64,000 nt of DNA from Hydractinia symbiolongicarpus (taxonomy: Eukaryota; Cnidaria; Hydrozoa; Anthoathecata; Hydractiniidae): NCBI RefSeq assembly GCF_029227915.1, contig NC_079877.1:4528001-4592000 (forward strand), read 5' to 3'. Shown in pieces: positions 50,401-63,634 of the stretch. The notes beneath the pieces were generated by a model. That model searched no databases and had not been told where the DNA came from. It saw only the letters and a list, made by a program, of their open reading frames with translations. The translations under genes were made by a program, and so were the position numbers. Positions within the stretch are counted from its first letter, which is position 1. Each line of letters starts with the position of its first letter.

Positions 50401-53083
50401 TAAATCCCGGACTCAGCCCGTATAGTCAAAAGTATACAAAGAAAGTACCCAGGAAGTAAACTCATTTCCAGAACGATTTTTTAAATTATTTTTTTACCAC
50501 TAAAACGCATAAGACTTGTAGTTTTTAAAAATGTTTTCAATTTTGCTGAGACGCTGAATAAAAGAAGTTTAATCGCAGGCAAACGAAAACCCGCGATTTC
50601 CCGTAAATCCAGGGCTTGGCCCGTATAGTCAAAAGTATACAAAGAAAGTACCCAGGGAGTAAACTCCTTTTCCGAACGATTTTTTATATTATTTTTTTAC
50701 CACTAAACGCATGAGATTTGTAGTTTTCAAAAATATTTTCATATTTGATGGGACGCTGATTAAAAGAAGTTTAATCGCCGGCACACAAAAATCCGCGATT
50801 TCCTGTAAATCCCGTGCCTGACCCGTATAGTCAAAAGTATACAAAGAAAGTACCCCGGGAGTAAACTCATTTCCCAAACGATTTATTAAATTACTTTTTC
50901 ACCACTAAAACGGATGAGACATGTAGTTTTTAAAAATGTTTTCATTTTTGATGAGACGCTGAATAAAAGAAGTTTAATCGCCGGCAAACGAAAATCTGCG
51001 ATTTCCCGTAAATCCCGGGCTTGGCCCGTATAGTCAAAAGTATACAAAGAAAGTACCCAGGGAGTAAACTCATTACCAGAACGATTTTTTATATTATTTT
51101 TTTACCACTAAACGCATGAGACTTGTAGTTTTCAAAAATGTTTTCATTTTTGATGAGACGCTGAATAAAAGCAGTTTAATCGCCGGCAAACAAAAAACTG
51201 CGATTTCCCTAAATCCCTGAGTCGGCCCGTATAGTCAAAAGTATACAAAGAAAGTACGCAGGGAGTAAACTCATTTCCAGAACGATTTTTTAAATTATTT
51301 TTTCACCACTAAAACGCATAAGACTTGTAGTTTTTAAAAATGTTTTCATTTTTGCTGAGACGCTGAATAAAAGAAGTTTAATCGCCGGCAAACGAAAACC
51401 CGCGATTTCCCGTAAATCCCGGGTTTGGCCCGTATAGTCAAAAGTATACAAAGAAAGTACCCAGGGAGTAAACTCATTTCCAGAACGATTTTTTATATTA
51501 TTTTTTTACCACTAAACGCATGAGACTTGTAGTTTTCAAAAATATTTTCATATTTGATGGGACGCTGAATAAAAGAAGTTTAATCGCCGGCAAACTAAAA
51601 TCCGCGATTTCCCGTAAATCCCGGACTCGGCCCGTATAGTCAAAAGTATACAAAGAAAGTACCCAGGGAGTAAACTCATTTCCCGAACGATTTTTTAAAT
51701 TATTTTTTCACCACTAAAACGCATGAGACTTGTAGTTTTTAAAAATGTTTTCATTTTTGCTGAGACGCTGAATAAAAGAAGTTTAATCGCCGGCAAACGA
51801 AAACCCGCGATTTCCTGTAAATCCCGGGCTTGGCCCGTATAGTCAAAAGTATACAAAGAAAGCACCCAGGGAGTAAACTCATTTCCCAAACGATTTTTTA
51901 AATTATTATTTCACCACTAAAACGCATGAGACTTGTAGTTTTCAAGAATGTTTTCATTTTTGATGAGACGCTGAATAAAAGAAGTTTAATCGCCGGCAAA
52001 CCAAAACCCGCGATTTCCCGCAAATCCCGGCTTGGCCGGTATAGTCAAAAGTATACAAAGAAAGTACCCAGGGAGTAAACTCATTTCCCGAACGATTTTT
52101 TAAATTATTTTTTCACCACTAAAACGCATGAGACTTGTAGTTTTCAAAAATGTTTTCATTTTTGATGAGACGCTGAATAAACTTAGTTTAATCGCCGGCA
52201 AACGAAAACCTGCGATTTCCCTAAATCCCGGACTCGGCCCGTACAGTCAAACGTATACAAAGAAAGTACCCAGGGAGTAAACTCATTTCCAGAACGATTT
52301 TTTAAATTATTTTTTCACCACTAAAACGCATAAGACTTGTAGTTTTTAAAAATGTTTTCATTTTTGATGAGACGCTGAATAAAAGGAGTTTAATCGCCGG
52401 CAAACGAAAACCCGCGATTTCCCGTAAATCCCGGGCTTGGGCCGTATAGTCAAAAGTATACAAAGAAAGTACCCAGGCAGTAAACTCATTTCCCGAACGA
52501 TTTTTTATATTATTTTTTTACCACTAAACGCATGAGACTTGTAGTTTTCAAAAATATTTTCATATTTATGGGACGCTGAATAAAAGAAGTTTAATCGCCG
52601 GCAAACGAAATCCCGCGTTTTCCCGTAAATCCGGGGCTTGGCCCGTATAGTCGAATGTATGCAAAGAAAGTACCCAGGGAGTAAACTCATTTCCCGAACG
52701 ATTTTTTAAATTTTTTTTTCACCACTAAATCGCATGAGACTTGTAGTTTTCAAAAATGTTTTCATTTTTGATGAGACGCTGAATAAACGCAGTTTAATCG
52801 CCGGCAAACGAAAACCTGCGATTTCCCTAAATCCCGGACTCGGCCCGTATAGTCAAACGTATACAAAGAAAGTACCCAGGGAGTAAACTCATTTCCAGAA
52901 CGATTTTTTAAATTATTTTTTCACCACTAAAACGCATAAGACTTGTAGTTTATAAAAATGTTTTCATTTTTGATGAGACGCTGAATAAAAGGAGTTTAAT
53001 CGCCGGCAAAGGAAAACCCGCGATTTACCGTAAATCCCGGGCTTGGCCCGTATAGTCAAAAGTATACAAAGAAAGTACCCAAG

Positions 53084-53113
53084 GAGTAAACTCATTTCCC
53101 GAACGATTTTTTA
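53084..53113 (-). other. Second single-monomer deletion site
   Basis: After CCCAAGGAGTAAACTC the sequence passes from the ordinary unit into CGATTTTTTAAATTTTTTTT. Sister copies (near 49030-49260 and 56310-56540) have a whole extra unit between, beginning CGATTTTTTATATTATTTTT and containing TTCATATTTATGGGACG. One unit has been removed within the shared GAGTAAACTCATTTCCCGAA stretch. The position differs from the deletion near 44.4 kb, so the two events are independent. Confidence 0.72.
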
Positions 53114-56100
53114 AATTTTTTTTTCACCACTAAAACGCATGAGACTTGTAGTTTTCAAAAATGTTTTCATTTTTGATGAGACGCTTAATGAAAGAGGTTT
53201 AATCGCCGGAAAACGAAAACCCGCGATTTCCCGTAAATCCCGGGATTGGCCCGTATAGTCGAATGTATACAAAGAAAGTACCCTGTGAGTAAACTCATTT
53301 CCAGAACGATTTTTTAAATTATTTTTTCACCACTAAAACGCATAAGACTTGTAGTTTTCAAAAATGTTTTCATTTTTGATGAGACGCTGAATAAAAGCAG
53401 TTTAATCGCCGGCAAACGAAAACCTGCGACTTCCCTAAATCCCGGACTCGGCCCGTATAGTCAAAAGTATACAAAGAAAGTACCAAGGGAGTAAACTCAT
53501 TTCCCAAACGATTTATTAAATTACTTTTTCACCACTAAAACGGATGAGACATGTAGTTTTTAAAAATGTTTTCATTTTTGATGAGACGCTGAATAAAAGA
53601 AGTTTAATCGCCGGCAAACGAAAATCTGCGATTTCCCGTAAATCCCGGGCTTGGCCCGTATAGTCAAAAGTATACAAAGAAAGTACCCAGGGAGTAAACT
53701 CATTACCAGAACGATTTTTTATATTATTTTTTTACCACTAAACGCATGAGACTTGTAGTTTTCAAAAATGTTTTCATTTTTGATGAGACGCTGAATAAAA
53801 GCAGTTTAATCGCCGGCAAACAAAAAACTGCGATTTCCCTAAATCCCTGAGTCGGCCCGTATAGTCAAAAGTATACAAAGAAAGTACGCAGGGAGTAAAC
53901 TCATTTCCAGAACGATTTTTTAAATTATTTTTTCACCACTAAAACGCATAAGACTTGTAGTTTTCAAAAATGTTTTCATTTTTGATGAGACGCTGAATAA
54001 AAGCAGTTTAATCGCCGGCAAACGAAAACCTGCGATTTCCCTAAATCCCGGACTCGGCCCGTATAGTCAAAAGTATACAAAGAAAGTACCCAGGGAGTAA
54101 ACTCATTTCCCAAACGATTTATTAAACTACTTTTTCACCACTAAAACGGATGAGACATGTAGTTTTTAAAAATGTTTTCATTTTTGATGAGACGCTGAAT
54201 AAAAGAAGTTTAATCGCCGGCAAACGAAAATCTGCGATTTCCCGTAAATCCCGGGCTTGGCCCGTATAGTCAAAAGTATACAAAGAAAGTACCCAGGGAG
54301 TAAACTCATTACCAGAACGATTTTTTATATTATTTTTTTACCACTAAACGCATGAGACTTGTAGTTTTCAAAAATGTTTTCATTTTTGATGAGACGCTGA
54401 ATAAAAGCAGTTTAATCGCCGGCAAACAAAAAACTGCGATTTCCCGTAAATCCCTGAGTCGGCCCGTATAGTCAAAAGTATACAAAGAAAGTACGCAGGG
54501 AGTAAACTCATTTCCAGAACGATTTTTTAAATTATTTTTCACCACTAAAACGCATAAGACTTGTAGTTTTTAAAAATGTTTTCATTTTTGATGAGACGCT
54601 GAATAAAAGAAGTTTAATCGCCGGCAAACGAAAACCCGCGATTTCCCGTAAATCCCGGGTTTGGCCCGTATAGTCAAAAGTATACAAAGAAAGTACCCAG
54701 GGAGTAAACTCATTTCCAGAACGATTTTTTATATTATTTTTTTACCACTAAACGCATGAGACTTGTAGTTTTCAAAAATATTTTCATATTTGATGGGACG
54801 CTGAATAAAAGAAGTTTAATCGCCGGCAAACTAAAATCCGCGATTTCCCGTAAATCCCGGACTCAGCCCGTATAGTCAAAAGTATACAAAGAAAGTACCC
54901 AGGGAGTAAACTCATTTCCCGAACGATTTTTTAAATTATTTTTTCACCACTAAAACGCATGAGACTTGTAGTTTTTAAAAATGTTTTCATTTTTGCTGAG
55001 ACGCTGAATAAAAGAAGTTTAATCGCCGGCAAACGAAAACCCGCGATTTCCTGTAAATCCCGGGCTTGGCCCGTATAGTCAAAAGTATACAAAGAAAGCA
55101 CCCAGGGAGTAAACTCATTTCCCAAACGATTTTTTAAATTATTATTTCACCACTAAAACGCATGAGACTTGTAGTTTTTAAGAATTTTTTCATTTTTGAT
55201 GAGACGCTGAATAAAAGAAGTTTAATCGCCGGCAAACCAAAACCCGCGATTTCCCGCAAATCCCGGCTTGGCCGGTATAGTCAAAAGTATACAAAGAAAG
55301 TACCCAGGGAGTAAACTCATTTCCCGAACGATTTTTTAAATTATTTTTTCACCACTAAAACGCATGAGACTTGTAGTTTTCAAAAATGTTTTCATTTTTG
55401 ATGAGACGCTGAATAAACGCAGTTTAATCGCCGGCAAACGAAAACCTGCGATTTCCCTAAATCCCGGACTCGGCCCGTACAGTCAAACGTATACAAAGAA
55501 AGTACCCAGGGAGTAAACTCATTTCCAGAACGATTTTTTAAATTATTTTTTCACCACTAAAACGCATAAGACTTGTAGTTTTTAAAAATGTTTTCATTTT
55601 TGATGAGACGCTGAATAAAAGGAGTTTAATCGCCGGCAAACGAAAACCCGCGATTTCCCGTAAATCCCGGGCTTGGGCCGTATAGTCAAAAGTATACAAA
55701 GAAAGTACCCAGGGAGTAAACTCATTTCCCGAACGATTTTTTATATTATTTTTTTACCACTAAACGCATGAGACTTGTAGTTTTCAAAAATATTTTCATA
55801 TTTATGGGACGCTGAATAAAAGAAGTTTAATCGCCGGCAAACGAAATCCCGCGTTTTCCCGTAAATCCGGGGCTTGGCCCGTATAGTCGAATGTATGCAA
55901 AGAAAGTACCCAGGGAGTAAACTCATTTCCCGAACGATTTTTTAAATTTTTTTTTCACCACTAAAACGCATGAGACTTGTAGTTTTCAAAAATGTTTTCA
56001 TTTTTGATGAGACGCTGAATAAACGCAGTTTAATCGCCGGCAAACGAAAACCTGCGATTTCCCTAAATCCCGGACTCGGCCCGTATAGTCAAACGTATAC

Positions 56101-56739
56101 AAAGAAAGTACCCAGGGAGTAAACTCATTTGCAGAACGATTTTTTAAATTATTTTTTCACCACTAAAACGCATAAGACTTGTAGTTTATAAAAATGTTTT
56201 CATTATTGATGAGACGCTGAATAAAAGGAGTTTAATCGCCGGCAAAGTAAAACCCGCGATTTACCGTAAATCCCGGGCTTGGCCCGTATAGTCAAAAGTA
56301 TACAAAGAAAGTACCCAAGGAGTAAACTCATTTCCCGAACGATTTTTTATATTATTTTTTTACCACTAAACGCATGAGACTTGTAGTTTTCAAAAATATT
56401 TTCATATTTATGGGACGCTGAATAAAAGAAGTTTAATCGCCGGCAAACGAAATCCCGCGTTTTCCCGTAAATCCGGGGCTTGGCCCGTATAGTCGAATGT
56501 ATACAAAGAAAGTACCCAGGGAGTAAACTCATTTCCCGAACGATTTTTTAAATTTTTTTTTCACCACTAAAACGCATGAGACTTGTAGTTTTCAAAAATG
56601 TTTTCATTTTTGATGAGACGCTTAATGAAAGAGGTTTAATCGCCGGAAAACGAAAACCCGCGATTTCCCGTAAATCCCGGGATTGGCCCGTATAGTCGAA
56701 TGTATACAAAGAAAGTACCCTGTGAGTAAACTCATTTCC

Positions 56740-59700
56740 AGAACGATTTTTTAAATTATTTTTTCACCACTAAAACGCATAAGACTTGTAGTTTTCAAAA
56801 ATGTTTTCATTTTTGATGAGACGCTGAATAAAAGCAGTTTAATCGCCGGCAAACGAAAACCTGCGATTTCCCTAAATCCCGGACTCGGCCCGTATAGTCA
56901 AAAGTATACAAAGAAAGTACCCAGGGAGTAAACTCATTTCCAGAACGATTTTTTAAATTATTTTTTCACCACTAAAACGCATAAGACTTGTAGTTTTTAA
57001 AAATGTGTTCATTTTTGATGAGACGCTGAATAAAAGAAGTTTAATCGCCGGCAAACAAAAACCCGCGATTTCCCGTAAATCCCGGGCTTGGCCCGTATAG
57101 TCAAAAGTATACAAAGAAAGTACCCAGGAAGTAAACTCATTTCCCGAACGATTTTTTATATTATTTTTTTACCACTAAACGCATGAGACTTGTAGTTTTC
57201 AAAAATGTTTTCATTTTTGATGAGACGCTGAATAAAAGAAGTTGAATCGCCGGGAAACGAAAACCCGCGATTTCCCGTAAATCCCGGGCTTGGCCCGTAT
57301 AGTCAAAAGTATACAAAGAAAGTACCCAGGGAGTAAACTCATTTCCCAAACGATTTTTTAAATTATTATTTCACCACTAAAACGCATGAGACTTGTAGTT
57401 TTCAAGAATGTTTTCATTTTTGATGAGACGCTGAATAAAAGCAGTTTAATAGACGGCAAACGAACCCCGCGATTTCCCGTAAATCCCGGGCTTGGCACGT
57501 ATAGTCGAATGTATACAAAGAAAGTACCCTGTGAGTAAACTCATTTCCAGAACGATTTTTTAAATTATTTTTTCACCACTAAAACGCATAAGACTTGTAG
57601 TTTTTAAAAATGTTTTCATTTTTGATGAGACGCTAAATAAAAGAAGTTTAATCGCCGGCAAACGAAAACCCGCGATTTCCCGTAAATCCCGGCTTGGCCC
57701 GTATAGTCAAAAGTATACAAAGAAAGTACCCAGGGAGTAAACTCATTTCCCGAACGATTTTTTAAATTATTTTTTCACCACTAAAACGCATAAGACTTGT
57801 AGTTTTCAAAAATGTTTTCATTTTTGATGAGACGCTGAATAAAAGCAGTTTAATCGCCGGCAAACGAAAACCTGCGATTTCCCTAAATCCCGGACTCGGC
57901 CCGTATAGTCAAAAGTATACAAAGAAAGTACCCAGGGAGTAAACTCATTTCCAGAACGATTTTTTAAATTATTTTTTCACCACTAAAACGCATAAGACTT
58001 GTAGTTTTTAAAAATGTGTTCATTTTTGATGAGACGCTGAATAAAAGAAGTTTAATCGCCGGCAAACAAAAACCCGCGATTTCCCGTAAATCCCGGGCTT
58101 GGCCCGTATAGTCAAAAGTATACAAAGAAAGTACCCAGGAAGTAAACTCATTTCCCGAACGATTTTTTATATTATTTTTTTACCACTAAACGCATGAGAC
58201 TTGTAGTTTTCAAAAATGTTTTCATTTTTGATGAGACGCTGAATAAAAGAAGTTGAATCGCCGGGAAACGAAAACCCGCGATTTCCCGTAAATCCCGGGC
58301 TTGGCCCGTATAGTCAAAAGTATACAAAGAAAGTACCCAGGGAGTAAACTCATTTCCCAAACGATTTTTTAAATTATTATTTCACCACTAAAACGCATGA
58401 GACTTGTAGTTTTCAAGAATGTTTTCATTTTTGATGAGACGCTGAATAAAAGCAGTTTAATAGCCGGCAAACGAACCCCGCGATTTCCCGTAAATCCCGG
58501 GCTTGGCACGTATAGTCGAATGTATACAAAGAAAGTACCCTGTGAGTAAACTCATTTCCAGAACGATTTTTTAAATTATTTTTTCACCACTAAAACGCAT
58601 AAGACTTGTAGTTTTTAAAAATGTTTTCATTTTTGATGAGACGCTAAATAAAAGAAGTTTAATCGCCGGCAAACGAAAACCCGCGATTTCCCGTAAATCC
58701 CGGCTTGGCCCGTTTAGTCAAAAGTATACAAAGAAAGTACCCAGGGAGTAAACTCATTTCCCGAACGATTTTTTAAATTATTTTTTCACCACTAAAACGC
58801 ATGAGACTTGTAGTTTTCAAAAATGTTTTCATTTTTGATGAGACGCTGAATAAAAGCAGTTTAATCGCCGGCAAACGAAAACCTGCGATTTCCCTAAATC
58901 CCGGACTCGGCCCGTATAGTCAAAAGTATACAAAGAAAGTACCCAGGGAGTAAACTCATTTCCAGAACGATTTTTTAAATTATTTTTTTACCACTAAAAC
59001 GCATAAGACTTGTAGTTTTTAAAAATGTTTTCAATTTTGCTGAGACGCTGAATAAAAGAAGTTTAATCGCCGGCAAACGAACCCCGCGATTTCCCGTAAA
59101 TCCCGGGCTTGGCACGTATAGTCGAATGTATACAAAGAAAGTACCCTGTGAGTAAACTCATTTCCCGAACGATTTTTTATATTATTTTTTTACCACTAAA
59201 CGCATGAGACTTGTAGTTTTCAAAAATGTTTTCATTTTTGATGAGACGCTGAATAAAAGAAGTTTAATCGCCGGGAAACGAAAACCCGCGATTTCCCGTA
59301 AATCCCGGGCTTGGCCCGTATAGTCAAAAGTATACAAAGAAAGTACCCAGGGAGTAAACTCATTTCCCAAACGATTTTTTAAATTATTATTTCACCACTA
59401 AAACGCATGAGACTTGTAGTTTTCAAGAATGTTTTCATTTTTGATGAGACGCTGAATAAAAGCAGTTTAATGGCCGGCAAACGAACCCCGCGATTTCCCG
59501 TAAATCCCGGGCTTGGCACGTATAGTCGAATGTATACAAAGAAAGTACCCTGTGAGTAAACTCATTTCCAGAACGATTTTTTAAATTATTTTTTCACCAC
59601 TAAAACGCATAAGACTTGTAGTTTTTAAAAATGTTTTCATTTTTGATGAGACGCTAAATAAAAGAAGTTTAATCGCCGGCAAACGAAAACCCGCGATTTC

Positions 59701-60180
59701 CCGTAAATCCCGGCTTGGCCCGTATAGTCAAAAGTATACAAAGAAAGTACCCAGGGAGTAAACTCATTTCCCGAACGATTTTTTAAATTATTTTTTCACC
59801 ACTAAAACGCATGAGACTTGTAGTTTTCAAAAATGTTTTCATTTTTGATGAGACGCTGAATAAAAGCAGTTTAATCGCCGGCAAACGAAAACCTGCGATT
59901 TCCCTAAATCCCGGACTCGGTCCGTATAGTCAAAAGTATACAAAGAAAGTACCCAGGGAGTAAACTCATTTCCAGAACGATTTTTTAAATTATTTTTTTA
60001 CCACTAAAACGCATAAGACTTGTAGTTTTTAAAAATGTTTTCAATTTTGCTGAGACGCTGAATAAAAGAAGTTTAATCGCCGGGAAACGAACCCCGCGAT
60101 TTCCCGTAAATCCCGAGCTTGGCACGTATAGTCGAATGTATACAAAGAAAGTACCCTGTGAGTAAACTCATTTCCAGAAC
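56740..60180 (-). repeat. Higher-order repeat, 1,010 bp (5 units), about three copies
   Basis: The unit with TTATATTATTTTTTTACCAC followed by CGCCGGGAAACG starts near 57161, 58172 and 59182, spaced 1,010-1,011 bp. AAAATGTGTTCATTTTTG occurs near 57004 and 58014. ACGAACCCCGCGATTTCCC units follow near 57460, 58470 and 59480. Copies 1 and 2 match closely. In copy 3 the AAAATGTGTTC unit is replaced by a TTTTCAATTTTGCTGAGACG unit like that at 38350-40380, so the copy is a mosaic of two lineages. Confidence 0.82.
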
Positions 60181-60255
60181 GACTTTTTAAATTATTTTTT
60201 CACCACTAAAACGCTTAAGACTTGTAGTTTTTAAAAATGTTTTCATTTTTGATGA

Positions 60256-63200
60256 GACGCTGAATAAAAGAAGTTTAATCGCCGGCAAACGAAAACCCGC
60301 GATTTCCCGTAAATCCCGGCTTGGCCCGTATAGTCAAAAGTATACAAAGAAAGTACCCAGGGAGTAAACTCATTTCCCGAACGATTTTTTAAATTATTTT
60401 TTCACCACTAAAACGCATGAGACTTGTAGTTTTCAAAAATGTTTTCATTTTTGATGAGACGCTGAATAAAAGCAGTTTAATCGCCGGCAAACGAAAACCT
60501 GCGATTTCCCTAAATCCCGGACTCAGCCCGTATAGTCAAAAGTATACAAAGAAAGTACCCAGGGAGTAAACTCATTTCCAGAACGATTTTTTAAATTATT
60601 TTTTTACCACTAAAACACATAAGACTTGTAGTTTTTAAAAATGTTTTCAATTTTGCTGAGACGCTGAATAAAAGAAGTTTAATCGCCGGCAAACGAAAAC
60701 CCGCGATTTCCCGTAAATCCCGGGCTTGGCCCGTATAGTCAAAAGTATACAAAGAAAGTACCCAGGGAGTAAACTCATTTTCCGAACGATTTTTTATATT
60801 ATTTTTTTACCACTAAACGCATGAGACTTGTAGTTTTCAAAAATATTTTCATATTTGATGGGACGCTGATTAAAAGAAGTTTAATCGCCGGCACACAAAA
60901 ATCCGCGATTTCCCGTAAATCCCGTGCTTGACCCGTATAGTCAAAAGTATACAAAGAAAGTACCCAGGGAGTAAACTCATTTCCCAAACGATTTATTAAA
61001 TTACTTTTTCACCACTAAAACGGATGAGACATGTAGTTTTTAAAAATGTTTTCATTTTTGATGAGACGCTGAATAAAAGAAGTTTAATCGCCGGCAAACG
61101 AAAATCTGCGATTTCCCGTAAATCCCGGACTCGGCCCATATAGTCAAAAGTATACAAAGAAAGTACCCAGGGAGTAAACTCATTTCCCAATCGATTTTTT
61201 AAATTATTATTTCACCACTAAAACGCATGAGACTTGTAGTTTTCAAGAATGTTTTCATTTTTGATGAGACGCTGAATAAAAGCAGCTTAATCGCCGGCAA
61301 ACGAAAACCCGCGATTTCCCGTAAATCCCGGCTTGGCCCGTATAGTCAAAAGTATACAAAGAAAGTACCCAGGGAGTAAACTCATTTCCTGAACGATTTT
61401 TTAAATTATTTTTTCACCACTAAAACGCATGAGACTTGTAGTTTTCAAAAATGTTTTCATTTTTGATGAGACGCTGAATAAAAGCAGTTTAATCGCCGGC
61501 AAACGAAAACCTGCGATTTCCCGTAAATCCTGGACTCGGCACGTATATTCAAAAGTATACAAAGAAAGTACCCAGGGAGTAAACTCATTTCCCAAACGAT
61601 TTCTTAAATTATTATTTCACCACTAAAACGCATGAGACTTGTAGTTTTCAAGAATGTTTTCATTTTTGATGAGACGCTGAATAAAAGCAGTTTAATCGCC
61701 GGCAAACGAAAACCCGCGATTTCCCGTAAATCCCGGGCTTGGCACGTATAGTCAAATGTATACAAAGAAAGTACCCTGTGAGTAAACTCATTTCCAGAAC
61801 GATTTTTTAAATTATTTTTTCACCACTAAAACGCATAAGACTGGTAGTTTATAAAATGTTTTCAATTTTGATGAGACGCTGAATAAAAGAAGTTTAATCG
61901 CCGGCAAACGAAAACCCGCGATTTCCCGTAAATCCCGGCTTGGCCCGTATAGTCAAAAGTATACAAAGAAAGTACCCAGGGAGTAAACTCATTTCCCGAA
62001 CGATTTTTTAAATTATTTTTTCACCACTAAAACGCATGAGACTTGTAGTTTTCAAAAATGTTTTCATTTTTGATGAGACGCTGAATAAAAGCAGTTTAAT
62101 CGCCGGCAAACGAAAACCTGCGATTTCCCTAAATCCCGGACTCAGCCCGTATAGTCAAAAGTATACAAAGAAAGTACCCAGGGAGTAAACTCATTTCCAG
62201 AACGATTTTTTAAATTATTTTTTTACCACTAAAACACATAAGACTTGTAGTTTTTAAAAATGTTTTCAATTTTGCTGAGACGCTGAATAAAAGAAGTTTA
62301 ATCGCCGGCAAACGAAAACCCGCGATTTCCTGTAAATCCCGGGCTTGGCCCGTATAGTCAAAAGTATACAAAGAAAGTACCCAGGGAGTAAACTCATTTT
62401 CCGAACGATTTTTTATATTATTTTTTTACCACTAAACGCATGAGACTTGTAGTTTTCAAAAATATTTTCATATTTGATGGGACGCTGATTAAAAGAAGTT
62501 TAATCGCCGGCACACAAAAATCCGCGATTTCCCGTAAATCCCGTGCTTGACCCGTATAGTCAAAAGTATACAAAGAAAGTACCCAGGGAGTAAACTCATT
62601 TCCCAAACGATTTATTAAATTACTTTTTCACCACTAAAACGGATGAGACATGTAGTTTTTAAAAATGTTTTCATTTTTGATGAGACGCTGAATAAAAGAA
62701 GTTTAATCGCCGGCAAACGAAAATCTGCGATTTCCCGTAAATCCCGGACTCGGCCCATATAGTCAAAAGTATACAAAGAAAGTACCCAGGGAGTAAACTC
62801 ATTTCCCAATCGATTTTTTAAATTATTATTTCACCACTAAAACGCATGAGACTTGTAGTTTTCAAGAATGTTTTCATTTTTGATGAGACGCTGAATAAAA
62901 GCAGCTTAATCGCCGGCAAACGAAAACCCGCGATTTCCCGTAAATCCCGGCTTGGCCCGTATAGTCAAAAGTATACAAAGAAAGTACCCAGGGAGTAAAC
63001 TCATTTCCTGAACGATTTTTTAAATTATTTTTTCACCACTAAAACGCATGAGACTTGTAGTTTTCAAAAATGTTTTCATTTTTGATGAGACGCTGAATAA
63101 AAGCAGTTTAATCGCCGGCAAACGAAAACCTGCGATTTCCCGTAAATCCTGGACTCGGCACGTATATTCAAAAGTATACAAAGAAAGTACCCAGGGAGTA

Positions 63201-63634
63201 AACTCATTTCCCAAACGATTTCTTAAATTATTATTTCACCACTAAAACGCATGAGACTTGTAGTTTTCAAGAATGTTTTCATTTTTGATGAGACGCTGAA
63301 TAAAAGCAGTTTAATCGCCGGCAAACGAAAACCCGCGATTTCCCGTAAATCCCGGGCTTGGCACGTATAGTCAAATGTATACAAAGAAAGTACCCTGTGA
63401 GTAAACTCATTTCCAGAACGATTTTTTAAATTATTTTTTCACCACTAAAACGCATAAGACTGGTAGTTTATAAAATGTTTTCAATTTTGATGAGACGCTG
63501 AATAAAAGAAGTTTAATCGCCGGCAAACGAAAACCCGCGATTTCCCGTAAATCCCGGCTTGGCCCGTATAGTCAAAAGTATACAAAGAAAGTACCCAGGG
63601 AGTAAACTCATTTCCCGAACGATTTTTTAAATTA
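60256..63634 (-). repeat. Very recent tandem duplication, 1,619 bp (8 units), two copies plus a fragment
   Basis: Copy 1 is about 60256-61874, copy 2 about 61875-63493, and the start of a third runs to about 63634. Private variants are all duplicated: TAAAACACATAAG, GGCCCATATAGTC, CCCAATCGATTTTTT, AGCAGCTTAATCGCC, TTTCCTGAACG, CACGTATATTCAAAAG, CGATTTCTTAAATT and ACTGGTAGTTTATAAAATG. Reading both copies side by side I noticed one difference, GATTTCCCG near 60708 against GATTTCCTG near 62327. It is the least diverged pair in the inverted arm that I compared in detail. The third fragment ends where ATTATTTTTTCACC becomes ATTATTATTTCACC. Confidence 0.9.

Larger units (their letters stand above)
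42190..56900 (-). repeat. Long higher-order repeat, about 4,045 bp (20 units), three copies plus a partial fourth
   Basis: Units repeat at 4,044-4,045 bp: the GGGACGCTGATTAAAAG unit starts near 42600, 46645 and 50689, and the TTGCTGAGACGC unit with AAAGCACCCAGG near 43606, 47651 and 51695. A shortened copy follows, with 51695 recurring at 54931 (3,236 bp, four units fewer). Copies 1 and 2 have equal length only through offsetting changes: copy 1 lacks one unit near 44.4 kb and copy 2 lacks about one near 49.9-50.2 kb. It partly overlaps the 1,416-bp duplication because the first copy begins within its second half. Confidence 0.83.
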
